Source of the DNA: Hemicentrotus pulcherrimus
Taxonomy: Eukaryota; Echinodermata; Echinoidea; Camarodonta; Strongylocentrotidae
DNA length: 26,913 nt
Assembly (NCBI GenBank): GCA_003118195.1
Contig: BEXV01000011.1
Span: 131,414 to 158,326 of the forward strand
Direction of reading: 5' to 3'
This document shows, one piece after another, positions 10,872 through 21,511 of this stretch. The translations under genes were made by a program, and so were the position numbers. Each line of letters opens with the position of its first letter. The stretch's first letter is position 1. The notes beneath the pieces were generated by a model. The model was not told the DNA's origin. It was given only the letters and a program-made list of their open reading frames with translations, and made no database searches.

Positions 10872-11218
10872 GGTAGAGGTGTCGTAGTTGAGTGGTTTAA
10901 ACATTTGACTGGAGTTACAAAGGTCATGGGTCAATCCCCTGCACAGTAGTGTTTTACTTTAGCAAGGCTTTTTATCTCCATTGCTCCTCTCCACGCATGC
11001 GATTTAGTACCGGGAAGGATGTGAAAGTCAAGAAATTTTCTCAGCATTGTGAGCGTCTGTACCAAGGCGCGTGGTTGGAATACTCCATATGGAGTGGAGA
11101 ATGTGCATACATTGAGTGCAGGGAATCCGGGGGTAATTACCGGGGTAAAATAATTATGTAAAGCGCACAGAGACTATGAGATTAAGAGTTATATAAACCC
11201 AGCAAATTGCTATTATTA
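10872..11218 (+). mobile_element. tRNA-derived SINE, plus strand
   Basis: The head resembles a tRNA: TAGTTGAGTGG (box A, 10885-10895) is followed 32 bases later by GGGTCAATCCC (box B, 10928-10938). The body ends with CCGGGGTAAAATAATTATG, an AAGCGC block, a TATATAAA stretch and a short TATTATTA tail at 11211-11218. The same order of blocks, diverged, occurs in the minus-strand SINE at 20837-21135, which supports a real family rather than a chance tRNA match. Such elements are transcribed by RNA polymerase III and copied by a partner LINE. I did not find a secure target duplication, so the ends are good to about 10 bases. The open frames inside are not genes. Confidence 0.8.
10885..10938 (+). 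promoter_or_regulatory. Internal RNA polymerase III promoter (A and B boxes) of the SINE
   Basis: Box A is TAGTTGAGTGG and fits TRGYNNANNGG. Box B is GGGTCAATCCC against the consensus GGTTCRANYCC, with one clear deviation (GGG for GGT). The spacing fits a tRNA-type promoter. Whether it is active cannot be judged from sequence. Confidence 0.7.
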
Positions 11219-11747
11219 AGGATCACCCCGAAAGCAGTACAGTGAATGTCAAACATTCTGCATCAAAACATCTACCCTATGAAATAGAACAGTAGATTTT
11301 ACCAATAAATCATGCTCTCTTTGCATCATTGGATAGCGTAGAGCAGTATGCGCTAACCAATCTTGTGTATGCTCAATGTACATTACTCATATTAAAAGCA
11401 CACGCGGTGACATGTAACTTCATGCTCATCAATTTTTCGTTAACTCTCCTTTGAACAGTATTAGTAATAACAAGTCGACAAAAGGATACGGTGTCATAAT
11501 AATTGTTCCTGCCAATCAGAGTAAAGTAATGTTTATGAATACGTCAAAGCATTTCATATTAACACTATTTCTCACATATTGCACAAAATTCAAAGGAGTG
11601 CAAAAACTGACCAAACAGATGTAACTCTCTTCATGTGTCCCAACTTCTAATTAAAAATAAAAAGTTATGGTTTCTTCACTGGAATCATAATAAGACTTGG
11701 TCGAATAAAATGAAGTTTTCAGGCATTTAAAACTGTTAAGAGACTTA
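11219..11747. other. No recognised feature
   Basis: AT-rich sequence between a SINE and a TTAA MITE. I see no frame, array or inverted ends. Confidence 0.45.
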
Positions 11748-12207
11748 TTAAAGGTAATACAAAGTTTTGGGAAATTTGGATAGTGATTCTTCACAATTTT
11801 GATATATTTGGATGCCCCTGAGCATGTTTTATAAGCACTAGAAAATTGAACCCCTAAAACACTTCTGCTTTCGAGAAAAATTGAATATAAAAATTTACAG
11901 GTGCTCCCGACATTTGTATAAATTTCGGATAGCGCCTACGGCTGTACAATGGTAGCTGCGACCATGAAAATCTCAGGATATGTAGTTGACATAAATAATT
12001 TCCAAACAGGAATAGCTGATCGGTCGATTTTAGTCAAGAAACATGGTTTTATAGCTTAATTAATATCTTGTTATTTACAATTTAATAACTTTAGACTCGA
12101 TTTCAACCGCGACAAGGATCATTGAATATGTAGGACCGAATATGCTTCCAACGTGTTCATTTGAACTAAATTCACGACCCCTAACCAAAACGTTGTATTA
12201 CCTTTAA
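11748..12207. mobile_element. TTAA-flanked MITE (piggyBac-like), intact termini
   Basis: TTAA at 11748-11751 is followed by AGGTAATACAAAGTTTTGG. The right end is CCAAAACGTTGTATTACCT followed by TTAA at 12204-12207. The 19-base terminal repeats differ at one position. The unit between the TTAA copies is 452 bp with no transposase frame, so it is non-autonomous. The TTAA target and short terminal repeats starting AGG parallel the element at 4827-5762, but the internal sequences are not obviously related. The high match of the termini suggests it is younger than that copy. The superfamily call is an inference from the target site. Confidence 0.8.
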
Positions 12208-12984
12208 GGGAAAAACTGTGAGGACATTTAGAACGAAATAAGGGTATAAAGGAAATGAAAAGGATTTGGGAAGAAAAGTTTACAAAAGAAGTGTAGGCTG
12301 TAAGGTGTGTTTTAACAAAGGACAGAGAATTAGGCAAAAGAGAAAGTATAAAAGGTCTATGAAGGATAACGTAAAAGGGGTAGAGAAACTTGGAAGCGGC
12401 ATGTGTGGGTGTGTATATTGGTGGTGAGCGTGTGCGTGTGTGGGTGTATGATTGTGTTATAGCGAGAGGGGAGAGATACACATTTATTAACATGATATTT
12501 TCGCTACAGAAACTTTGTAGAAAAATGTTTTGCAGAACCGTTACATTATAGGGAGCATGCATTGTGTGTTGATGGGTGGAATTTCTTGCTATGGCTTGAG
12601 GGAAGGTGGGGTTTATTTGCGTAGAGCAACAGGTGCATTACACTACATGTATTACGTGCGTTTAAAACGTGTTTTGTTTCTAGGTGTGCCTACACTGACG
12701 AAAACAAATATGACTTGACAGAACCTCATTGCAGACAATTATCAATGACGTCACTCGAATACTACGTCTCAAAAAGCAAACTCGATGAGAATTAAGGTTC
12801 CCAAAGTACGTACATGTAGGAGCCTATAGATAGAACAAGGGTAAGGAATCGGCCACCCGATCCCCCTCCCCCACCCCCATGAACAAAAATATTCCAGTGA
12901 TCTTGAATGGACATGGATATAATGTTATATTAACTAGACCTCCCGTCATAAGGTTGAGTGTTCAATCATTGGATTATTTTCTTA
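12208..12984. other. No recognised gene
   Basis: Includes a GT-rich patch (about 12395-12460) and a short C-rich run near 12860-12882. The 147-codon minus-strand frame overlapping 12119-12562 runs partly through the MITE and the GT-rich patch and looks non-coding. Confidence 0.45.
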
Positions 12985-13471
12985 GACAAAGTCAGGGCCT
13001 GTTCGGTGCGCAATATTTTATGTTGCTCGTTGCTAGGTCGGACAAACCTTGAAATTGCTCGACCTGGCAAAGGCAGAATGTTGTACGCTGAATGGGCCTT
13101 GGCGGGGGAGACCCGGGGATCTGGCAAGACGGGTTGGTTCGCGCGTCTCTGGTCTCTCTGGGAGCGGACATGTGCAGATTTTGATGCACGTTGACGATGG
13201 TTCATTATTTAATTTATACTGGGAATCTCGCTCAACAAGCCTAGCTTTTCTGAGATTCCCTTTTTTCCCTCTCAGTTAAATCAAGCAATTTAAAATATGT
13301 TGTTTAATTCTGAAACATAAATGTACTTTGTAAACTTATTTGATTACGAACATACTTGTCAGTTTTTCGTTACTTGTATAATTCATTTGTGTATGGTTTA
13401 TATATGTCATTTAATTTGTGGATATTTGAGTGGAAAATAAATAAATCAAATCAAATCAAATCAAATCAAAG
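12985..13471 (+). mobile_element. Probable retroelement 3' end with a pentanucleotide tail
   Basis: A block noticeably richer in GC (about 13050-13190) passes into AT-rich sequence. It ends in GGAAAATAAATAAATC and then about five AAATC units to 13470. An otherwise unique segment ending in AAATAAA and a short tandem tail is typical of LINE 3' ends in invertebrates. The overlapping open frames on both strands in the GC-rich part (up to 79 codons) show no recognisable motif and include no reverse-transcriptase signature. The 5' boundary is a guess. A simple host segment beside a microsatellite is the alternative. Confidence 0.4.
13444..13470. repeat. (AAATC)n microsatellite
   Basis: About five pentanucleotide units, directly after AAATAAAT. 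It may be the tail of the preceding retroelement. Confidence 0.9.
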
Positions 13472-13479
13472 TCCAATTC

Positions 13480-13500
13480 TCTCTCTTTCCACTCCCCGCT

Positions 13501-13564
<64 letters not shown>

Positions 13565-13578
13565 TATATATATATCTT
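13480..13578. repeat. (CT)n then (TA)n compound microsatellite
   Basis: CT repeats of roughly 65 bases with a few TTTC interruptions, ending in a short TA run near 13566-13575. Confidence 0.95.
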
Positions 13579-13579
13579 T

Positions 13580-16028
13580 ATATCATTCTTCATATCGAAC
13601 AAGGAGTAGCGAACGGGAACCTGGCAACATTTATTAATTGAAATGCATTTGATAAAAGGTTGCTAAGTCGAAAGACATGGTAATCAATTCAAGAGCTTTT
13701 TGAGGAACGCGTCCTTTTTTTCGTACGTGTTTTACGTTCATCCATCAAACCCATTCTTTGATGAACTCCAATCTATAACTTTTCTGACAGATTATTAAAT
13801 CATATGAAAGTCCCGTTTACCCGTGCGCCATTTTGGATTAATATACTAACTGTAATCACAATCATTGAATACTCTGATTAGATTATCTTGAGCCGCAAAT
13901 TAGCCCCCTAAATTATAGTTTGGCTAGTATGCCTTTTCATGGCAATGTTTAAGACCGGGTCAGCCGTACCTAGTTGATATTTTATGACGCAGTGGAATTA
14001 ATTTTACTGAAAAACAGTAGAGGGGCGGTTTACAGTACACGAAATGATTTAAGTTAAATGTGAGTGAAGTGAGCCACAAGTTGGCGCTGTACCCGTATTG
14101 AAAAGATATTGGTTATGACAACTGTCCATTGCAGGCATAGGAGCATTCAGACAAGTCAAAAAGCGTGATTAATCTTTTTAATCGGCTTTGAACTTCTTTG
14201 TACTATCAAAACAGTTTGTTCCATCCGATATTAACTTTGTCTGTTAAAAGAATATTAACTTTAGGTTACCTTATATCTTCTTATAGCATTTAGATGTTAT
14301 CACAGGCTGCAAACAAAAGGCAATATTTGTTTTAAAAGGGCGATTTAACCCTCCCTAGCCATGAAATGCTAATATATTTCAATGTGTTTCGCAGTTCATT
14401 GAACACGGAATCAGTCTGCTGGTACTAAACAGAGCACGGTACATCTTGCGAAGCTAGGTCAATGTTTAAAATGATGAATTATATAATCTTTACTTGTGTA
14501 CATGGTTCAATTATTATCAAGACTTTGTATCTTACTGGTTATCAATAAATTTCTCCCGTAGGTAAACAAAGTAAAGTTCATTTACACCTTCATCAGTCAT
14601 TCGTTAACACGTTTTCTCCCACTCCACTGAATGAATCACTTCCCCCTCGATACAGAAATTAGAGCGTTCAACCTTTCTACACAAAAAAAATCATCTTATT
14701 CCTTGAGGAGAAAACGATTTGATTGCCCAGTGGTAATGCGCATTCAATGAAACGAATTCTGTTTTTATTTTGCTTCTTATTGACTATTCCATCTAAAATT
14801 AAAAACACATGTTTGTTTAAAAAAACACCGCGAGGCATAAGTTGTTGATATCAGAAGATTAACAGATCATCAAAAACTGTTTTCGAAAAATGTAGTTTTG
14901 CCAATAACATGTAAAGCAATGAAGTCTTCATATATTATGAGGAAACGATAGTAAGGTGTAAATTACTCCTCAGTCATGAGTAGAAGACAATAATGAGTGT
15001 TTAAGAGATGACAATATTTTAATATTCATAAACGGTGACCAATGAAATGGACCAGAAACCAAATTTGAAGTTTACAACAGAGTCACATTTCAGTCCATTT
15101 ACAATTGATCTAATTGTATTAATTAGGGAAATGGTTTAGGAATATTGAGCACATAGAGATCTCCGCAATATCTAAGATCAGAAAAAAAATCTTATTGTAA
15201 TTAAACGGAAAATATACACGTATGTGTCAACTTACAATCAGCTGGCACTTTCTACTTCTAGGCGTTCAGGAAAATAAATTAAACACTTAAACTTTTAACG
15301 TCGTAAAATGTGGATATAAATTGAAAGTTAAAGGGATTTTGCGAGATGTATGTGAGCCTATTTTTTACAAAAGTTGACGCGGCATTTCAATAATTATTCA
15401 AAAATCTGAAACTTTCATCATGTTCATGTGTGAAGTTATTAAGTCACATGCATATGAAACATTCAATATACTGATTCTTTTGCGATTCCCGAAATGCTCT
15501 TCGTTTTTGTTTTTTTAATTCAATTTTGGAAAGTATCGTCTTGCGAAATCATCCGTGTTTAGAGTATAAGCCTATATATGTTTCAGAAATTGTCAATCAA
15601 AGCTGAAAATGATATTCATAAATTTAATTTAAAGAAATGCCCGAGGACAAGAAGGACATATTATGACATTTTTTCGGGGTTATTGTTGGTTTTCTATCGT
15701 TAGTTTTTCATATATGGAGTGGTTTTTGGTTTTAGGTCGTTTCATTTGAAATGAAACCACATATTTAACCTTCATATCAATGTTATTTCTTCAAATTAGT
15801 TTGAGGAAATATTATTGTAGGATCAAAGTTGCCTAATATTTTTTTCAGTATCTCATACCCAGTCTAGTTTGAAACAGTCATAACACCTGGTTCACATCGC
15901 CATGCTGATACATACAATTCACATTGTTTTTCACGAAATGAAGAACGCACAATGAGCCTTAATGCAGTCCGTTTGTTGTTGTTCTTATTGCTGTTGGTGT
16001 TGTTCGTGTTGTTGTTGGCTTTGGTGGG
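13580..16028. other. Long AT-rich stretch with no recognised feature
   Basis: I read both strands and found no domain-like frame, no tRNA boxes and no convincing paired termini. A perfect short palindrome, TTTCATTTGAAATGAAA, lies near 15740-15756. GTT/TTG-rich sequence at 15970-16025 leads into the element that follows. Confidence 0.45.
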
Positions 16029-16167
16029 GTGATGGTCACAGGCGCCGGAAGTGTGGGGGCAGGGGGGGCTCTCGCCCCCACCCAAAAAGTGGGCAGCGGC
16101 AAAACGCATGTTTGCCCCCCAAAAAAACGCCTCCCCCCACTCCAAAAAAAAAAAAAAGGAGAAAAAA

Positions 16168-16274
16168 NNNNNNNNNNNNNNNNNNNNNNNNNNNNNNNNN
16201 NNNNNNNNNNNNNNNNNNNNNNNNNNNNNNNNNNNNNNNNNNNNNNNNNNNNNNNNNNNNNNNNNNNNNNNNNN
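16168..16274. other. Assembly gap (107 N)
   Basis: A run of 107 N lies between A-rich sequence on both sides. Open frames that cross it are meaningless. The true length and content are unknown. Confidence 0.99.
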
Positions 16275-16825
16275 AAAAAAAAAGGAGTAAAGATGGTTTG
16301 TATTGTTAACCAAAAAAAACAATGATACATATACAATTCACATATAAAATTTTATTCAAGGAATAGGAAAGTTAACAATAATTAAATTTCCTAAACATTC
16401 CGCATGCCACCTATATTTATCACAGACTGAAGGTTTTTCTAATAATAGCGATACGCGCATATTGTGGAAATATGGTGAGAGTATGGGAAAGCATGTGTGC
16501 CTTTTTGTTAAAGGAGTAAGAAGACATGAGCCCCTGAAAGCTGGCGTTTTAATGGGGGTATTTCCTATTCAATACCAGTGGTTTACAATCGTTGTTGAAA
16601 TGAAATAATGTTCCGATATTTTTCTCAATTTTTAACTCAAACCTTTTTATGCGTTTTTTGGACAATTAGAAATTCCCAAATTTACAGTCGCGCGAAGAAT
16701 ACGCTCATTTAGAAGCCTTCATGTCAGGGCCTGCATAACGGTTGGGCTCGGGGGGCTCGAGCCCCCTTACTTTTTGAAAAAAGTATGTTACAGAAAAAAA
16801 AGAAAGAAAGAAAGAGAGAAAAAAA

Positions 16826-17205
16826 ATAAGTGACCTGCCACTTTCACAAATGAATCAAAATATGCTCATCTGACCGTAATTAAATGCCTAAAACCCAAGA
16901 GTTACGGGGGCTTCTACGGAGGCTCCGCCCCTGACCCCACAAAGGGCCCTAAGGCTGTCCACTAGATGCTCATCTGACTTAAATTAAATACCTAAAACCC
17001 CCGGGTTTCCGGGGGCTCCGCCCACTGGACCCCAACAAGGGCCCTATGGCGGGCCCCTGGATGCTCATCTAACCGTAATTTAATACCTAAAACCCCTGAG
17101 CTTCCGGGGGTTCTGCCCCCTGGACTCCCCGCCAATTAGTGACCTGCCAGTGTAAAAAATAAAATCTAAATATGCTTATCTGACCCTGGACCCCACGCCA
17201 ATTTA
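16826..17205. repeat. ~100-bp imperfect tandem repeat inside the hAT-like element
   Basis: Units begin ATGCTCATCTGACC or variants at 16862, 16966, 17061 and 17172 (spacings 104, 95 and 111). Each complete unit carries AAATACCTAAAACCC, CCGGGGGCT and CCCTGGACCCC blocks, and the last is truncated. A GTGACCTGCCA block precedes the first unit (16829) and the last (17138). Length variation and point differences indicate old duplications. Internal tandem arrays of this kind are common in non-autonomous DNA transposons. Confidence 0.8.
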
Positions 17206-17405
17206 CGCTCTACCCGATCGTTAATACTCCACTTTGAAAAGCGTTTATAAGGTAAGGTGTAAGAGTGGTTGGGGTGCAGATTTTTCTTTCCCCCCCCCCC
17301 TTCCAAACGTTTTTGCTCATTACGCCACTGCCCCTAGAAAGGTGAGCCCCGTGGAATGTTTGCCCCCACTAATCCAAAACTGCTTCCGGCGCGCCTGGTG
17401 ATGGT

Positions 17406-20400
17406 GGTAGTGGTGGTATTGGTGTTTTTTTAATCTGAACCTTGGTCTCACGCATCAAAACGCGTCATATGACGCACATAAACCTAGATTTGTCGACAAA
17501 CCTCCTTTGTGAACTCGGGCCAATGTTCGTCCAACCTGACAACAACTAATGTATGCAGTTTAGATTCTTTCTATTGAAATACGTTTATTCTCATCAGGTG
17601 AATGTATAATAGTTTGTATCGAGGCACTGCGCAAAGACGTATGCATTATATTTGGTTACATCACGAAAATAGCCTATTGGAGTACAATGAATAATGAAAT
17701 GCTTCAACATCACAAACACCTGGGAAGCAAGCATCCATAATTTGATGGCTCCCTTCAATCAAAGAAGAAAAAAAGAAAGGGAAAAAAAAAGTCAGCTTAC
17801 GTCGATGATTGAATTAAACAGCCCACAAAACATGGTCATTGCTCTCTAAATAGAGTATAGATGGATGTTATTTCTTTCCTTTACAGTGGGAGGACATTTA
17901 TTTTACCATTATCACCATTCGAGGGAGAAATAAAGGAAACTATTATTTTAATGAAGACGCACAACGTGTTAAAAGAATAAAGCGATCTCAGGAGACAATA
18001 AATGAACTTTGATATTACTCGTCTTACAGGATGTTGATGACATTACTGAAAATGGCTTTCCAGGAAAATACGAATAAGATGAAAAATATAAAATCGTCTC
18101 CCGAGAAATGATATGATTTAAAAAGAGAAATTTTTTTATCTATCTTATCTTTGTTTTAGAAAAATATGTCAACATGGACAAAATGTTACACGTTTTGTAA
18201 ACGTGTAAGTCATGAAAAACTTACTAAGTAATATGACATCATTTCATTTTTCTTTGTTTACTTTGTGTACATTTAAAAAGTCTTTTTTTTTCATTAAAAC
18301 ATATTGAAGTATCTGAAAAATAAACCAAATTCTCATATAAAACCCAGTCGCACTAAGTATACATTTATAAAACTTTGGGATCTTGATATGAAAGTGATGT
18401 GATGTGTAATGCTCATGTACATTCGCATCTCTTCGTAATTTGGTAACATAAAAGCTAGATTGTGGGTAGACACCACGCCAGTCTTTTCTTCTACTTGATG
18501 TCGCAAGAGAGAGAAAAAAAAGCTGGCTTTGCGATCAAGGTTTTTTTTGTTAATGTTCCCAGGTCCTGCAGTGCTCAAATAATTTATTTTCTCTCTGGGA
18601 TGTGCACATGTAGGGAATACTGAAGCTAATGAAAAAGGCGTTAATTCTATTCCACTTTTTCCCCAGAGCCCATTAAGAGAGACGGAAAAACATGGGCCAT
18701 ATTTTCGATTGTTCATCTTGTCATTGCAAACCCGTCAGGTATTAGCTCACATCCCTCATTCTCTTTGCTACATTCTGACAATGTTTTTCCTATTTTTCTT
18801 TTCTCTTTGTAATAATTCTAACATCGTTCCCGTGCACCTTTCACTTATGAAGTTATTCTAATTTGAACAAAAAACAATGAGCAGCAAAATTTACAAGTCT
18901 GATCCAGTAAATAAGGAATTTTTTTTTTTACCATACGGTATTAAATTCTGTTTTTTTATTTCCCGAGGTTCCTTATTTATATTATTGAAATACATAATAT
19001 GAGAAAAACCAGTATTGGCAATAGCAGAGAAATATTCTCCGTCGAGCAACGACTCTTATCCCCCATAAGGTTGATGCTTAGTTATAAAGCGCCACAACGT
19101 GTATGTAGCCTACTTTATAATCAAACACTTCAACTAACAATTACCAATTTAGAGTTCGTGTTTAGATTAAACACGACGCGGCAAAACCTAAGCAGTTTTT
19201 TTTGGGGGGGTGGGAGTGGGGGCGTAAACGCTCCTCTATTCTGTATTTTATAAACACTGAGCTCAGTTATTTCTGGCAAGTCTTCATTTTTGCCATTCAT
19301 TTGCAACTTTTAAAACAGAGGCTGCTTTTTTGCGACGGTTTACCGCGCCATGTTGAACAAGGCTTCAGTAGTCAGGTAAATACAAACCATCAAACATGGA
19401 TGAATAAACATCATAATAATGTCATTAACGGAATATTCAGCGAATATCGTCATACTGATAGCTCGTGTTCCCAAGATAAACTATTTTAGTTTTCAAAACA
19501 TGCTTTTAGTGACGATTTGTTTATGATCAACATACTTGATAAAATGTTCGATGATTTGTTATCCTTGTAATGTGGAATTGCCCGTCGAAATTGGATGAAG
19601 AAGGAGAAAAGATAAGAGTACATGATTAAAAGATAGGGGAACGTTCTGGGGGAAAGGCGAATGAAAAGGGTGACGTGAAAGCAGGAGCGCTACACGGCAG
19701 CGCATGCATGCGGTCTAAGTTCGAATTACGCCCGTTTTAAAATAGAAGCCAGGGTCCAATGTTAAATATTGTCGAGTTCATCTAATACTCGAGTAAACAG
19801 AACAGTTCACCACGCTTAATTTAAAATGTTGTGACGTGACAGGAAGAAGATCCTTTAAAGGAAATCTATGACGTAGATGAGGGTATTCTCTCTTCTATTC
19901 TACTCTAGGGTATAATGAACCCTTCCCCCTCCCTCGTCCCTTGCCTTGACATACATGAAATATAAAATTGACGCACCCAAAATGATGCAGACATAGATGC
20001 CATGAGAATGAAAAAAGGGCATACTTGTTTAGAAAGTTTGCTAGTATTACGGCGAATCCATATACGGTAGACAAAAGAATGTGAAATTTGCCTTTTCAGT
20101 AATAATATCAAACTACTTCATAAACATTACAAGTTATCATATTGTCTATTATTGGATGTCATCAAGATCAAAAGAGTGTCAGTTTAAGCGAAATAATTTA
20201 AGAGGAGGAACTTTTGATCGTTCAGCTCTCAATTATGTTCTTCTTTTGAATCTCAAACTGATATGCCCATGACTGTACCTTCTAAGAGTGAAGCATGTTA
20301 TCTAATTGCTAGGTATAAAACTGACACAAGAAAAGACTTTCAAAGGATAATGCAAAAACATCAGTATAAATAGAGACTTTTTTAGTGGTGTTCTTTTCTG

Positions 20401-20449
20401 AGAGTATCGCACATAGCGTACATGTTTTTATATCGTTCATGTGGGCTGG
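17406..20449. other. Long stretch with no recognised feature
   Basis: AT-rich DNA with homopolymer runs. The longest frame is 127 codons on the minus strand (18333-18716). It has no recognisable domain, and a frame of that length somewhere in 27 kb of this composition is not improbable. A G-rich patch follows a T run at 19196-19223. No transposon ends or RNA genes were identified. Confidence 0.45.
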
Positions 20450-20795
20450 TACCACTGTGAAAAAGTTTGGGCAATATTTGTCCAACACTTTGCCCAACGT
20501 TGTGCTAATAGTCAACCCAACCATCTATTGGGCAATATTTTGCCCAGTAGTATTGGTAATCATAAGTACCCTGTACTTCACACGTGCATAATTTTTGTTT
20601 CGTATTTGACCAAAATTTTGGAAAAAATATAGGCAAAGATTTGACCCTTCAACTGCCCGACTACGGTAGCCCTCTTGTGAAAATCTTGACCAGCAGTGTA
20701 TGGACAAAATATTGCACAATAGATGGTTGGGTTGACTAATGAAACAACGTTGGGCAAAGTGTTAGAAAATATTGCCCGACCTTTTCACAGTGTAC
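20450..20795. mobile_element. Foldback MITE with ~96-bp inverted arms (CACTG ends, TAC duplication)
   Basis: The arms are about 20453-20548 and 20697-20792. Both start CACTGTGAAAA from outside and share TTTGCCCAACGTTG and GTCAACCCAACCATCTATTG, with roughly 85-90% identity by eye. TAC lies outside each end (20450-20452 and 20793-20795). A 3-bp duplication and CACTG termini again suggest EnSpm/CACTA. The TTGGGCAATATTT motif recurs within each arm, so the element has substructure. The spacer between arms is about 150 bp and has no transposase. Several open frames of 60-70 codons overlap it and are by-products of the inverted repeat. Confidence 0.82.
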
Positions 20796-20836
20796 GTTTC
20801 ACCCCCTTTCCCTAAAAAGAAAACTTAAAAAGCCTA

Positions 20837-21135
20837 TAATAATAATAATAATAATAATCAATAAGTATAGGCATTTCTATATAGCGCCGTCTATCTAGAA
20901 ATTCTTTTCCGAAACGCATTAATTATTACCCCGGCTTTAGTCTAGCTGCCATTACGGCGCTCCAGCAATTCAAGAAATAAAATTCCTGCCAGGTACCCAT
21001 TTACCTCACCTGGGTCGAGTGTGGCAAATGAAGATTAATGCCTTGTCAAAGGACAGTAGTGCCGTACCGGGGATCGAACCACAACCGCTAAATTTTAAGT
21101 CAAGTGTTAACCACTCGACCTATCATCGACCACGT
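20837..21135 (-). mobile_element. tRNA-derived SINE, minus strand, with (ATT)n tail
   Basis: Read on the minus strand it starts near 21135 with AGGTCGAGTGG (box A, 21121-21111), then a perfect box B GGTTCGATCCC (21080-21070). The body includes CAGGTGAGGTAAATGGGTACC and a GCCGGGGTAATAATTAATG block, and the tail is an ATT repeat at 20859-20837. The body aligns in the same order with the plus-strand SINE at 10872-11218. The A-B spacing (about 30 bases) fits a tRNA promoter. It is full length as far as can be judged, but I did not confirm flanking duplications. It probably depends on a LINE for mobility. Confidence 0.88.
21070..21121 (-). promoter_or_regulatory. Internal RNA polymerase III promoter of the minus-strand SINE
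   Basis: Box A AGGTCGAGTGG and box B GGTTCGATCCC, the latter matching the consensus at every position. This promoter is better preserved than that of the SINE at 10872. Confidence 0.78.
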
Positions 21136-21218
21136 TTTGGTTTAATATGTCGGTCTGCTTTAAGTTTTACGTCAGTCTTGTATTGTTGATGTCTGCTTTT
21201 TGGCGGTTTAAGCTTAAA

Positions 21219-21308
21219 CCCAGTCACACCAACAGTTCCATTACCCCGAATGGCAAAGAATTGGTCGGTTTTTAATCTGCCTGAAGTCGGGTTGGCGGTG
21301 TGACTGAC
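21219..21308. repeat. Short inverted repeat (CAGTCACACC / GGTGTGACTG)
   Basis: A perfect 10-base inverted pair at 21221-21230 and 21297-21306 encloses 66 bases. It may be a small MITE or the remnant terminus of a larger one. No target duplication was found. Confidence 0.55.
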
Positions 21309-21511
21309 TGAGGAATGAGTTCAAGATATTGCCGAATGACATTCTATTTAAAATTAGAAGATCCTACTCCGATGATTCACGTTTGTGCATCAGTCGGGAT
21401 CGGTCGGGAACCATTCGGAGCAGTTCGGCTTGTATTCGGTCTAGTGTATTTAGTACAATGGAAATTGTGGTGTCCTTGTCTTAATCTCAAGGCGGAGAAG
21501 ATGATACATCA

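Larger units (their letters stand above)
16029..17405. mobile_element. Probable hAT-like non-autonomous transposon containing the assembly gap
   Basis: The left end CAGGCGCCGGAAG (16039-16051) pairs with CTTCCGGCGCGCCTG (17383-17397). GTGATGGT occurs just outside both ends (16029-16036 and 17398-17405). On the right it is directly adjacent; on the left two extra bases (CA) intervene. An 8-bp duplication with CAGG-type termini fits hAT. The flanks are GTT/GGT-rich on both sides, as if one low-complexity run had been split. Subterminal G- and C-rich blocks (GGGGGGCTC..GCCCCC) recur at 16060-16085 and 16747-16766. No transposase is visible. Because the flanks are themselves TGATGG-rich, the duplication could be coincidental. 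Confidence 0.55.

Noticed and set aside
12985..13290. Overlapping plus and minus frames in a GC-rich block, considered as a LINE coding remnant
   Set aside because: No reverse-transcriptase or endonuclease motif in any frame. It is kept only as a possible retroelement 3' end because of the tail.
15325..15345. GTTAAAGGGATTTTG, resembling the end of a TTAA MITE
   Set aside because: No partner terminus (CCCTTTAA with matching interior) was found within a reasonable distance.
15740..15756. Perfect palindrome TTTCATTTGAAATGAAA
   Set aside because: Short, AT-rich and isolated, with no paired element or gene nearby, so it is not meaningful alone.
15864..16336. Open frames spanning the N run
   Set aside because: They exist only because unknown bases contain no called stop codons.
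18333..18716. 127-codon minus-strand open frame, the longest not made of simple repeats
   Set aside because: No motif, domain or codon pattern I recognise. With stops near 7% of codons at this composition, about one such frame in 54 kb of two-strand sequence is plausible by chance.
19700..19740. GTTCGAATTAC block resembling a tRNA B box
   Set aside because: No A box at a proper distance upstream and no cloverleaf pairing that I could find.
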